The notes under the pieces are model-generated. The model was not told the origin of the DNA and made no database searches. It worked only from the letters and a program-made list of their open reading frames with translations. A DNA stretch of 64,000 nucleotides from Hyperoplus lanceolatus (Eukaryota; Chordata; Actinopteri; Uranoscopiformes; Ammodytidae), in NCBI GenBank assembly GCA_026929865.2, contig CM049402.1, forward strand, positions 14,923,501-14,987,500, in the 5' to 3' direction. Of the stretch, positions 39,801 through 51,052 are shown one piece after another. Position numbers and translations under genes: made by a program. Numbering within the stretch: the stretch's first letter is position 1; every line of letters starts with the position of its first letter.

Positions 39801-42800
39801 GCTCCTCGTCCTCCCAGTCAGCCTAAAACACAGTTAACTTACTTACAATCTGGATCAAACATTAACATACCATGCATTTTACAGAGCCCCAGCATACGGG
39901 TGACAAGCCTCCAGGACATTCCACACCATCAATGATATCTATAACTCACATGAGGAATGCTGACAGCCCAGTGGCCAACGCGCCACATCTCATAAGACAG
40001 CTTGAATTCCATCATGTCCTCTTGGACGCTTGTCAGGAAGCTCTCCAGATCGCAATCCTCCTAATGGTGTTTGGCACAAAATAAAGCGACAATGAATATG
40101 TCATCCTTCACACATTGTCCTATTCATTTGAATACATTGTGTCAGCTGCAGCAGACTCACCTCGTCAGAGTCCTGCTGGCTGTGATCGGAGCCCTCTCCG
40201 TTACCGTCATCCTCACCGTTGAACACCGCACCCCGCCTCTCGCTGATCCGTAAAAACAGCTCCTGCTCCTTCTCTTTCATCTTCTTCTTCTTGGCCTTTT
40301 TGACCGTCATCTTGTCCACAAATTTTGACCATCCTTGTTTTAACTTGTAACCTGAAAAAAAACACAGAGAAAATTCCAAACCTATGTCATTGGTACATTA
40401 CCTTTTGTTTTTCAACTGTCTCTTGTACCTTTTAACTTTATTGTGTACAACTGAAGAAGCAATGTCCTATTCTGACATAATGAGGTTTTTTTTCACATGA
40501 AGAGAAAGCAAAGGGCTGTCACTGGGTTTTAATGAGGATCCCTATGATGTGAGTGCGCAAAGTGCCTAGCAAAATTGTTGCTTTTTGCAGAAGTTACTGT
40601 CATGATAGCATTGCTACCAGAAGCTTTCCACATCAGTATAACAAACCATCTGCCATCTTCCGTGAAAAGCAAAAGTATTTAATTCATAATTGTCATACTG
40701 TGGGTTCAAAAACTGTGCATAAAATAGTGAATTTCAGGGCACAGAAAAGGACAGTCTTAAAATGACTTCCTGTTGCTAACGTCAAAAACAGCATAACTTA
40801 CACGGTGTGGTCTGAAGAACTAAGGTTCTCTTTCTCTTTCTGGCTGGTTCGCTGAACTTTGTGTCTGAAGAAGACAGAAGGCATAACTTTCTAGTTAACT
40901 CATGAATTTACAATAAGAAGCTAAGTAGCTCCCTGAGGCTTTGTTTACTTACATTTCTTTACCGCCTGCAGTAAGTCTACTGATCAATAGACGTAGCCTG
41001 AGTAAACAAACGCATGTATCTGCCCACTTATGGTGCGTTCAAGTAACGGGGACATAGACATCATATTTTTTTGTAAATGTATATTAAGTGTATGGTGTAT
41101 GTACGCACACGTACATGAGCAACACATTCTACCTAGGCAACAATTTGACAGTAAATTTGTATTTGTTTTTCTGCGTTGTGAGCAAGTGCAGTGTGCAGCG
41201 GAGCATCTCTATAGCTGAAAAATTATTCACCCCATTCATTATGCATCTGAGCATCGAAAGCAAGATTAATTATCCAATGCTGAACGTTATAATCAATGCG
41301 ATGGCCTGCCGATTAATAAATATCCCACCAGATTTAAATCCTTCAGATGACAGATTAAGGAATATGATTGCATTCTTTTTCTGAATTTATGATGTGATCA
41401 TTAAAAAAAAAAAAAAAAAAAACACAATTATCAATATACCCAGTTCATTTTAATGGAATCATCAATTCTTATTCAGTCATCATTGCTGCAGGATTGTTTG
41501 CAATACAACGAGATAGGAGTTGCTTTAAGGGAAAACAGAAATGAAGTGATTTGCCATTCCCCCTGATCTTTGTTTATTGAGCTGTCTGTACCAACAAACA
41601 AAAGAAACATGGGATTACTTATGGACTAAAAGGCAGGCTGGTAAAGAAAATTATGTTTTGAGGTAGCCGATAACACACTGCTATTCATCCAACAGTCGTA
41701 CAAAACGTTATGCAAGCACCATCTTCTGCTTCCATAAACTATTCCATCTGCCTCTATCACGTCTCATTTGAAAGGTTTTCTCATTGGGAACCAGTTTGGG
41801 ATCAAATTAACTGCTCCTACAGATTAAAATGTTACATGGCTTGGAAGTAAATCCAACTTTTAATTCATACATTTTTGAATGTTGAATAACAATATCAAAA
41901 CACACCTTTTACTTTGGTCTTCATCCCGGTGCCATTGCAAATCCTTACTCCCGCCGAGCTCCTACAAAATCGAAAAGGACAACAAAAAAAACGCAAATCC
42001 GGGTCAGTTTCAAATTCAAAACACAGAAGGTGGATCTTATGGTGGTTGCTCTGAGGCTTGATAGGACAAGGTCAAGCCGGGGTGCAGGAGATGACAGCCA
42101 CTCACACTTGACTGCCCTCACAATCGACCTCCTGTAAAGACAGAGAGATTGGATCCAGGTCTGATCCACAGAGATCCTCCATGGAGCCTCTGGGAGTCAC
42201 ACTGTCCAGCTGGCTCACCACCAGCTGGTTCAGGTTGTCTGGGTTGGACAGCCATGTCACCAACAGGCCCAAACCTGAAGTAAAAATAAACACTTCATTA
42301 GACCAACAAATACTATTTGTCATGACATAAAACACAATCTGGAGGCAAACTATTCACATTTTAATAATCATCGGATACCGCCCAAACCTAATGTATATAT
42401 AGGAATATATAAAAACAAAATCAAAGGTTTCCCAGAATATCAAACAATTACTACTACTTTGGCAGATAAGCCCTTTTGAAACAATTCTTTGTATATCTAA
42501 TTTAGTAATGTGCAGCTGTAGGGATGGGAATTGATAAGAATTTTACGATTCTGATTCTGATTCTGCTTATCGATCCGATTCCTTATCGATTCTCATTTTG
42601 TGAGAAAACAAGTACAAATTTGTTTATTTGTATTAACCTGCTTCAATATCTGATCAGAAGTGTGTCTAGTGTGTGCAAAGATTATCAAGAGTACTTTAGG
42701 ATTAGGAAATTGTCAATTTTCACATTAATTGGTCCGGACAAAAAAAAAGGTTTGCCTTTTTAAGCCCAAATGCCATTATGTTCCCTGAACTAAAAACACA

Positions 42801-45800
42801 GACTGAAAACAGTCAAGGAAGAGCTTGTGCCTTTTGGAATATGAACTGTGCTCATTTGCATTCAACTTGAAACAAAATTCAACTGACATAAAAAATACAA
42901 AGAAGTCTTCTGTAAAGATAAGACCAACTATCAACTTGAAAAAATATCATGTATGCCCTCTCAGGAAGGATACGAGATATTTTATGTAGGCCTACATGCT
43001 GTTCTAATGTGCAGCGCGCTGTTTATTATTAATTTAACAGCCCGTCATCAGACACATTTGCACATCGGTCGCTCCTCAAGTAATCCAAGTCTTTTTTTTG
43101 TATGGGCAGAGATCGTTATTTTAAGTGTGTAGTTACAAAGTTTCATGTTTAACTTTAGTGTAGGGTTAGTCTCAACCACCGTGCGTAAAGGGTGCATTGA
43201 AGGGAGGAAAAAAAAGGCTCTCGCCCTTTTATCTCTCTTCCTTTTTTATAAGTCCGCCCGCTGTTTATTATTAATACAACGGCCCGTCATCAGACACGTG
43301 TGCCGGATGATTTTTGCACACCGATCGCTCCATTAAGTTATCCAAGTCAGTGCTTTTTGTATGGGCAGAGATCGTTATTTTAAGTGTGTCTTTATGACGT
43401 TTATTGTTAAACTTAAGTGCAGACTATTGTTTCCTTATCACCGCCGAGTTCCGCTGTATGTTTTGGGTTCGTCTCCACCCGCCATGCGTAAAGGCAGAAC
43501 TATAACAGCTGACGGGAGGAAAAAGAAACAAACCAGCTGACGAACGTGAGTAAACACTGCTTAAGGCAGCGGTCAAGAAAACCTTTTTGCTTTGCTTTAT
43601 GCTGCTCTCACCTTTTTATCTCTCTCCCTCTTTTATTAGCCCACACATATGCCTACACACACGTTAATTCTCACACATTATATGTACAAGTCCAATGGGC
43701 AATTCTGGTGTAGTGTCAAGTCATGACGCATCTGCAACGAGCGGAACCGATAAGCGGAATCGTTAAGCAGGCATGTTAACGGTTCCAAGGAATTGGTTGT
43801 CTCGGCACCGGTTCTGAAGAGGAACCGGGTCTCGATTCCCATCCCTATGCAGCTGAGCATAAATGGCACAAATCTAAAAAAAATTAAGCAAAGTACTGTT
43901 ATACTCATATCCTCAATATAAGATAAGAGCAACCAGAATATCACAAAGAATATGCAACCTCATTTTTTCTGTAAAAGCCTTGTATAATTTGCCAACTGTT
44001 GCAAATGATTGCAAACACTTAATTATGACACTTAAATTATGCATCTATGTAAATGTTTTTCCCCAGAAATGAGCAGTTCCCAGCTGCCAAGATGAAGAGG
44101 CATCTGGAAATGCAGATATCGCTGTGACTCCAGTTATAAAATGTACTTATTGTAGCTGAGCTACGTGCATAATTGCAAAAACCTGCTGCTCAGCAAGACT
44201 ACCTCAAGATAAGACATTTAATCTGTTACTCAAGAAAAATGTAAGAAAACCCTAAAGGGAATTGGCAATTCACAATGAGAAAGCGACTGCCTTTTATGTA
44301 AACCCAAAATTCATGTCCTAAGCTCAAAAAAGCCATTGACAAAAATGGATTACATACATCTCACACTTGTAAAAGAAGTCTTGGGAGGTTTAGCGCTTCT
44401 GTATGCTGTATTCCTGCAGAGAAGGAATTTGATGTCGTCTTACCCTTTAAAGCAATTATCTCATTTAAGGCACAGCGGATGACTTCGTGGCCCCAAAAAG
44501 ATTCGTGAAAGAGGTTACGTATCAGAGCGTCAGAAAACTCTCGGAGAACCTCGATCTCCTCTGCTCTGGAAGTGAACAAGAACTCTCTGAAACAGAAAAC
44601 AAAAATACTTTACCGAATCGTATCACCACATCTCATTGACAATAGCTCGATCTAAATATTAAATCCAATATGATACAAAACATCACCTTGCATAGGAATT
44701 ACCTATTTGGATGTCATTGCAGCTATGATCTTGTAAAAGTAAGGTAAATGATTCATGGGTGATAAAAAAAAGGATGGAAGGGATTTATAGAGCCCAGACA
44801 GATTACTGGGTGCAAAGAGTAACTGAAGCAGCCCGAGTCATTTTAAGTTTAGTCATTTTTAGTAGGCGTGAAGTCTCACCTGTCAGGCTGCTTTGCATTA
44901 TGTAAGTGCTGAGTCAGAATCTTAATGGAGCCGACGGCCGCCTGGCAAACATCAAAGTCTTTAGCTCGCTCAATGATCCTGTCGAATAGAAAGTCGAGTT
45001 CCCTGCTGAGCACCTGGTGCAGAGGTTGGCGCTCACACGGCTCTGAGACGCCGTACCATGGCAGAAACAGGCAAGCGTAGGCACACTCAAACACTGGAGG
45101 AGAGCAGTCACAAATAAAGTCCATAGTTAACCAGAGCTCATATCCTCAACATCAAACTCAAGGGCTGCAGCGGCTTTGAAGCTTGTTTGGTAATATTCAA
45201 GCTCTCCTTTTTTTGTATGGCTCCTGCACCCCTATCCAAAGTTTTCATTTCAAAACTCAGCACAAATAATCATGACAGTATTCTCCTCTAAACACTAGGA
45301 GTTGACGGGGAGATGAACACAGGTCTAGGCATCGTAAACATACACGGGGGGGGTTTCATTTTTACAGCAACGTAATTTTATTTATCTCATGAAGAGAATT
45401 GCTGACAGTTTAAAGTGCTGATATGGTGCTTCAGGCATTTCTGTCTGTGGTCAAGAGGAAGATTTCCTCTTTCTCTGAGAAATGCATTTTTAAAAACAGG
45501 ATTTTTCATATTTTACATAGACTTAATATTAAGAAGGATAAAAACACTATAGTATTAGGCCTTATATTATGCCTTATATTTTCCAGTTGTGTTTCTGTGT
45601 ACAAACATGTGAAATATGGATTTGTTATAGCCTAAAACAGTTCTATAATAATATTTAACAACAGATTTGTAATTTTGTATGTATTCTGGGTTCTTAGGCA
45701 GCTTTATACCCTTTAAGAAACTTCAGACAAGATTTTTTTTTAAAGAAGATAAAAAAAGATACAATATATGAAATAAATCAATGCCTTAAAAGTTGCAAAA

Positions 45801-47014
45801 ATAGAAACCAAAATCAACCTGGACAAATGGCTCATTTTACGTATATCATAATCATACTACATTTTTCAATGGCTTAATCTGGCAATAATCTGACCTAAAT
45901 CTTGAGCAATTTGACTCAATCATTCACATAAACAAGATTGCAAAGAAAAAACATCTCTGATAGCGGCGACACAACATCCTACTTCCTCACCACACCACAA
46001 CCTAATTCAACACATACTGAGGGTGGGTGTGTTTTTCATATTTTTCTGGTTTTCTTTCAAGCTCCTCCTCTCTTCATGTAACATGAGCTCCAGCTGCAGC
46101 TGTGCCTAATATACAGAGCTGTCCTTTTCTACTGTGTCAAGTAAAAACAGACCTTATCTTTGCTGACAGAAAACACCCTCAAGTCACAAGCAGACAAGTG
46201 AGCTTTTCATGATACACTGACTCCTCCATGCAAAGTGTTTGCAGCATTTTCATCTGTGTATAATATGCCTCACCTTGCTGTAGAGACCTCTTCACAAGAG
46301 GATACTGAGACTCTGGGGGTTCATACTGCCCACTGTTTTCTCCGTCTCTTAAGTCCCCAAGAAACTCATCCTCACAAAGTTCCTGTGAAAGACAGAACAA
46401 TGAGTGGACTAGCAGGGATTGAGAAGGCAGTTAAAAAAAAGAGAAGTGAAAGTAGTGTAGTGTTGAACTCTAGTTGACCGTGATGTACTGTATGTAATGA
46501 GCAAAAACAGGTCCAGGTATTGGCCCCTCAGGCTATGGAGGTCTTTACATCAATATTTGACTGTGTAACCTAGCCTTCGAGTTAGTTTACAGACTTACTT
46601 TGCTCTAGCCATTAGGCATACTTATCAACACATATTAAAGGGAAGAAGGCGTCATATGGAAATGATAGGCCTAATAGCCTAAGATCAACAAATGCATGTC
46701 ACGCTCACACTTTCAATAGCTCAATATTTTAAAACACAGCATGACAACAGAGGTCTTAAAAAGCAATAGGCCTACAATTTACCCCTGAATAAAAGACAAT
46801 GTTGCTAAAATGCAAAATGTGATACCTTGGAAGGGTTTTGTCTAATCTCCTCTTCAGTTTGAGTGCTGCTCTCTCGCCCACTATTTCCGAACACCAGCGG
46901 GGTAGAAAAAGCAAAGAGGGCGCAGATAAAGTACTGTGTCAATGTGCGACCGCAGTCCGAAAAATACCACACAAAGCCTAGAGTTATGGCGATGGAGAAG
47001 CGCCATACATACAT
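35137..47014 (-). CDS. Sorting-nexin-like protein with PXA, PX-like and Nexin_C domains (17 exons, 889 aa)
   Basis: Spliced gene on the minus strand. Coding exons: 47014-46826, 46382-46274, 45093-44880, 44586-44444, 42274-42106, 41961-41906, 40864-40802, 40351-40161, 40060-39950, 39822-39697, 38854-38759, 38676-38518, 37335-36726, 35853-35790, 35693-35512, 35428-35340, 35235-35137. Every junction is AG...GT and keeps phase; the sum is 2670 nt (889 codons plus TGA). Residues 6-18 and 28-43 are hydrophobic (membrane hairpin), about 100-274 is PXA, about 400-540 PX-like, about 545-745 a low-complexity linker and about 745-889 Nexin_C. This architecture is known from SNX13, SNX14, SNX19 and SNX25, which tether ER to endosomes/lysosomes or lipid droplets, but I could not match it to any one of them and no RGS domain is seen. 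By inference it is a membrane-anchored lipid-binding tether. The start is the first ATG, preceded by a CCAAT-containing promoter. Confidence 0.85.
36726..37335 (-). other. Large linker exon (exon 13, 610 nt)
   Basis: About 203 residues rich in S, E, P, K and N (for example LKMIFKGMTRSRSQESLVS and PRREDCQKSQVNREQLE). It has no fold signature and several basic-S/T sites that could be phosphorylated. It is by far the longest exon and connects the PX-like region to Nexin_C. Its donor (CAG|GTTTGC) is weaker than the others. Confidence 0.7.
37647..37678 (-). other. Candidate cryptic or poison exon in intron 12
   Basis: A 32-nt block with a good polypyrimidine-AG acceptor (tttttctgtttag) and a consensus donor (TTTG|GTAAGT) on the minus strand. 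Included between exon 12 (phase 0) and exon 13 it would read EGIIAGITRL and then TG|A, an immediate stop at the next junction. It is therefore excluded from the coding model, but the splice sites are strong. Confidence 0.35.
37951..38454. mobile_element. MITE with ttaaaggtcacatattatgc-type ends (intron 12)
   Basis: The left end ttaaaggtcacatattatgc and right end, on the other strand, ttaaagctcccatattatac are imperfect inverted repeats. 504 bp, no coding capacity. Same broad terminal type as the elements at 2069 and 2913. Confidence 0.72.
38518..40060 (-). other. PX-like domain exons of the sorting-nexin-like gene (exons 9-12)
   Basis: Spliced product reads EMWRVGHWAVSIPH, then DEELTFTLHLEEKE, then WDIKKTYMDVLHFRNRWQ, then LSVEHFLQELVSDEYIGHIQ and FQFLCPL. 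This matches the PX layout (beta strands, a W-x-[VI]-x-[RK][RK]-x-Y-x-D-F-like block, then the C-terminal helices ending in FL). The position of the canonical R-R-[Y/F] that binds the 3-phosphate of PI3P is K-K-T-Y here, so phosphoinositide binding may be weak or lost. A proline-rich PxxP loop is not obvious. Confidence 0.65.
42106..45093 (-). other. PXA domain exons of the sorting-nexin-like gene (exons 3-5)
   Basis: Spliced product contains LFLPWYGVSEP (compare the S-W-Y start of PXA), QVLSRELDFLFDRIIERAKD, FDVCQAAVGSIKILTQHL, EIEVLREFSDALIRNLFHES, EVIRCALNEIIALKGLGLLV and WLSNPDNLNQLVVSQL. The last block matches the L-S-[ND]-P-D-x-[IL]-N-x-x-[IL] end of PXA domains in SNX13/14/19/25. Confidence in the domain is high; the protein's subfamily is open. 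Confidence 0.8.
42519..43847. mobile_element. Non-autonomous hAT element in intron 4 of the sorting-nexin-like gene
   Basis: 1329 bp with TIRs tagggatgggaat / attcccatcccta and a perfect 8-bp target duplication tgcagctg (42511-42518 and 43848-43855). Inside, a block starting ctgtttattattaat is repeated at 43019 and 43261 (about 242 bp apart) with the shared segment tatgggcagagatcgttattttaag. No transposase. Confidence 0.92.
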
Positions 47015-47019
47015 CTTCC

Positions 47020-47240
47020 CTTCTTACAACAGGCTGTTTTCGCTCGTGTCGCTCACTTTGAGCAAATGTGTGTTGCACACAGCCCGAGCTCGTTGGTTAT
47101 CCCGCATCTTCAACGTAAAGGAGAACAAGCTGTTTACTAGAAAAAATGCGAAGAGAAACGGCGGAAACAGGGGGAACTTCATAAAGCTGCTTGAACGCGG
47201 CGCTGTGATTGGCTGCAGGCCGCACGCGCGTGTTTGCTGT
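47020..47240 (-). promoter_or_regulatory. Probable promoter of the sorting-nexin-like gene
   Basis: Immediately upstream of exon 1 the sequence is CpG-enriched (gcacgcgcgtg, gaacgcggcgctg) and carries an inverted CCAAT box (attgg at 47208-47212, minus-strand ccaat). No TATA box was seen. Position and composition support a CpG-type promoter; no start site can be fixed. Confidence 0.5.
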
Positions 47241-47784
47241 TAATTATGAACAGATGCCATCTACAGGTTACACAGCTTTACCTGACAACAGCACGAGCCA
47301 CCTATCTACCTAGATATATAATTGTCGGTCTATTTACCAAGGGAAAGGTGAAAAAGTAAGTGGTATTATACATTTTTTATTATTATATTATATTAGAGCC
47401 TATATTATATACAGTATGTACATTTTCTATATCAGAATTGAAATTGCTCAAAACTACTTGTTTATCTTTCCCATCATCTAGTAACATAAGCGCGTCATAA
47501 AAAAGTGTGTTCTCATTCTTTTGACCAAATCCCAAATGCTTAGACCGATACATGCAAAGGAGGATTATGTACAATTGGCTACTTTTTCCAACATAATCAA
47601 TTGCTAATGTCATGTTGATGAAAATGTATTATACTACTCTGTTGAATAGTCATACCCCCCATAACCTCTAGGCATTAGTTTATTCCATAAATCCTTTTAT
47701 GCAAAATGGTTCAGCCGGTTGTCATAATCTGTCAAGCATATTTTCTGTAGGCTTACGTTTGTATTCATTTTTATTTTGTTAGTG

Positions 47785-48525
47785 TGTCCTCACGGCTCCC
47801 TGTACCTGGATGACGCTTGCTTCAAGTTGGCCAAAAGCAAAAGTTTTAAAAGTCATCATGGCTACAGAGCTACTGTTTGTCAGTGTGATTGGGTGACAGG
47901 GAGGACACATAACTGTGTGTGCTGCGCTTTCAAAGCATTTGGTTTTCTCATTATAGGGGAATGCAACAGATAGCATTCTTAGACACCATCTGCAGGGATC
48001 TCATCCATGATAATGAGATGGGTCTTTTAAAAAAAACACAATATGTGGTTATTTGGGATAATGTGAGATTCCATTACACAGTATCAGGCAATGGTATTAG
48101 ACCCACTGATGCTGGTGGAATTCCTCCCCTTTTGGAATCGACTGCATATTTACTTGTTCTTGTCCAAGACGGATGATTTTATTTCAATAATACATACACA
48201 CACATACAGTATAAACTGTAAATGGCAAAAGAGGTGAATGAAGGCCTCTGAATTTTCAAATCCATTTTAGGAGCGCCTATGTTTTGCATATTCCACATTG
48301 TATTGTAAATGTGTAAGGTTTAGGTTGTCTTGACTACAACACTGTCCTCCCACCTTATTCCCCTTTCTTTATCCCAATTAAGGAGGTGTGGAGGTGGAAG
48401 GTTTGTGACCACCAGATGTCCCTGTTGACTGACATGGATGCAGTGTGGGACAGCACAACAGCAGACACCAGCAGAGGCTGGATAAGACATTTCCAAAGAT
48501 TGCAAGGGAAGCTGTGGATGTGAAG
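47785..48525 (+). pseudogene. Degenerate IS630/Tc1-type (DDE_3) transposase
   Basis: Several frames together encode a decayed transposase. LYLDDACFKLAKSKSFKSHH is the first catalytic-D region (compare V-D-E-A-G-F-N). AFLDTICRDLI then QYVVIWDNVRFHYT is the second (W-D-N-x-x-F-H). After a frameshift near 48140-48340 comes a PP-x-L/Y-x-P-F block and EVWRWKVCDHQ with RGWIRHFQRL, matching the third-acid region and tail of the family. The third catalytic acid region has a stop (taa at about 48379) in one frame. No TIR pair was resolved around it. Confidence 0.75.
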
Positions 48526-48530
48526 CTTTG

Positions 48531-49300
48531 ACTTTACAGACAGGAATGTCAGTAGGTGTATGAGACACTGTCACCCATACAGTGCTGCATGTTCAGTTCT
48601 GCCCAAGGGTTGTTTCTTATGTTTACATTTCTAATTTTGTAATAATTTTTCTTTGTACAATGCAGTTTAGTAAAACAGTCTTTGTCCTTGTTGGTATCAC
48701 AATGACATGGTCTGTAAGCAAATTACAAAGGCCTAAATGTGAAAAAAATGTGGGATATAGATTGCATAGGATTGAACAGAATACTTTTGTATTGTTGAAA
48801 TTGATATGCCATACAGGGAGAAAGTACAGCCTTCTGCATTTTATATAATTGTCTTTAAAACTGTATAGACATAGTTTACATCAGAAAAGACTTACACAGC
48901 ACACTATTATATTGCCAACAAGCATTTTGACTATCTTGTCATCTTGTTGAAGGACTTGTCATTCTAATGACATGTTCATTGACAAAAATATCTACATTGT
49001 TTAGCTAGGGATTTTATAGCAAGTCACATCATTTTGTAAATGTAGCAAAAACTGTAATATAATATAACATAATAATAATATTATCTAATTATATTTTAAT
49101 ATCATGTAACACCGGTAGCCTGCTGTGTTAGCTGGTAGGCTAAGCTAGTTTTAACTAATTTAAAAACTGTATTAGGTGGGGTACAAAACAGGAAGAACCT
49201 AAATTCTTCTGTACAAATTCATATCCATTTTTATGACTTTTTTCAGATCTTTGCTATTTTGTGAAATATATGATAATTTGACAAGATATTTACTTAAAAC
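48531..49300. other. Intergenic, nothing recognised
   Basis: AT-rich, without coding exons. May include the unresolved right end of the element that carried the transposase remnant. Confidence 0.4.
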
Positions 49301-49312
49301 CACCTAAAAGAG

Positions 49313-49484
49313 GAGGCGCCTTTAGCTCAGTTGGTAAGGCGTCCCCCTCCCGGGCCGGGCCTAGCAGCAGACCCGGGTTCGATTCCCGCCCGCGGTTGTT
49401 CTCTGCATGTCACTCCCCTCTCTGCCCCATTTCACCTCTGTCTCTCTGCACTATCAATAAAGCATAAAAATGCCCAAAAAAAAT
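49313..49484 (+). mobile_element. tRNA-derived SINE with intact head and 12-bp TSD
   Basis: Starts with a tRNA-like region (box A tttagctcagttggtaagg; box B gggttcgattcccgcc) followed by an unrelated body containing ctgcatgtcactccc and ending in agcataaaaatgcccaaaaa. Flanked by the perfect duplication cacctaaaagag (49301-49312 and 49485-49496). The head alone looks like a tRNA gene, but the body, tail and TSD show it is a SINE. Confidence 0.92.
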
Positions 49485-49540
49485 CACCTAAAAGAGTGGA
49501 ATCCCCCGCCCCATTGGTGCATTACATCTCATAGACACAT

Positions 49541-51052
49541 AAGGGAGAACGGGGTAATCTGAGCCACTTTTTACATTTGCTCCCCTCTAAGCGAGCTAAA
49601 ATGATTTATCACTCAAATTTACACATTTCCCATTAATTCAGGTTGTTTCCTAGCAGAATTTTTTCAAGACAAAGGGCAGTGAAAACATGATTGTTTTAAA
49701 AAAAGTTTTCATGTGGCTCACTTCACCCCAGCTGTGGGGTAAACTGAGACAGACCAGAAAAATCAAGGGGGTAAAGTGAACCAGCTGGGGGTAAACTGAT
49801 CCACTTACTTTTTCCACTCTGAAACTACCATAACAACACATATTGTAACAGTTAGAATCCTGAAAGCTAGCCACACATTCCAGAACTAATGTCGGACTAG
49901 TAAAAGAATGATGGGGTTTGGTCAATTAAGCAAAACAAATTTTCTAAACACTTGAAAGTAACTCTGAACAAAATCAAATACAACACATTATAATTCAAAA
50001 AGTTTTAATAAGATTCAAATGAAAGATAGATTAGAACACAGTCTGGGGGTCAGAACACAGGACCCTTAAGCATAAATGGTAAATGGACTCCACTTATATA
50101 GCGCTTTTCCCTGGTTTTTCACAGACTCATAGCACTTTTACATTGTTTTGTACACATTCACCCAATCACACACACATTCATACACCGATAGCAGCAGCTA
50201 CCACGCAGGGTGCAAGCTAACTCTCGGGAGCAATTCGGGGTTCAATGTCTTGCCCAAGGACACTTCGACATGTGGCGGGTAGACGGGGAATCGAACCTCC
50301 GACTCTGCACTCCAGAGGCGACCTCCCTGCCCACTTCGCCACTGCCGCCCCGCATAGGAAAATCAGAAGCAGCGAGAACAGCCTGGGACTCAGAACACAG
50401 GAGAAGACCCTACGGGATTATAACATCAGCCTGTCATACTCTACATCTAGGCCTGCTCTACATTCCAGCCCTGAAGGTTACAGGGAAAGATGAGAAGGTG
50501 CTCTTTCCGTGTGGTTGCCCCAGGTCGTCTTCCTGGTGTATTTCCTTGGCATGATGGCTTTTCTACAATGTGTATGACATTAAAATAAAACATATATTAT
50601 GTAATATTACATGAAAATATGTATAAGACTAAACTTAACTTGTGCCTCATGGTGGGGGAAAGTGAGACACTGTTTCCCCCACCACCACAATTTGAGAAAA
50701 AACTACCTCTCGTAGCATTTCAGGCTAATCTTTAGCTAATATCATCACATGGTTTTTATATGTTGGTAGTTCATCAACACGTATGATAGAAGTTTTTCTA
50801 CGTGAATACATTTGCTTTGGCACAACAGTTGATTAAGTTGACAGCAAGAAAATTTACTTTTACATGCAAAATACCTATTTTGGTGAAAAAAACATGCTTA
50901 CCACAGCACCACGAGGTACTCTCTTTCAGGGCCATGGGGAAATGAGAGGGGCTTGAAAACATGTATCTCACATGACCACAGATGTTTTCCGTTGCCTAGA
51001 TACAGGGGGTGGCTCACATTACCTGATGCCTCAGATTCCCCCATTCTCCCCT
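49541..51052. mobile_element. TIR element with gggagaa...ggggtaatctgag ends, carrying a SINE
   Basis: The left end aagggagaacggggtaatct and right end, on the other strand, aggggagaatgggggaatct are imperfect inverted repeats. Internal motifs gggtaaactga and gggggaaagtgagac echo the ends. No transposase; a V-SINE sits inside at 50074-50351. The target duplication could not be resolved, so the superfamily is open. Confidence 0.65.
50074..50351 (-). mobile_element. V-SINE-like SINE, minus strand
   Basis: Reverse-complement copy of the SINE at 20153-20443: tail motif tggtaaatggactcc at the left, central ttgcccaaggacacttcgac, and tRNA-like head with cgaacctccgact and cttcgccactgccgcc at the right. 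A short gcata may be the target duplication. Confidence 0.85.

Noticed and set aside
47383-49090. Attempt to bound the dead transposase with cagt-type TIRs near 47411 and 49056
   Set aside because: The candidate ends match only over the first five or six bases, and the similar internal blocks are direct rather than inverted.
49316-49398. Possible tRNA gene (box A and box B present)
   Set aside because: Unrelated body, A-rich tail and a 12-bp target duplication show it is a SINE; the cloverleaf is also not clean.
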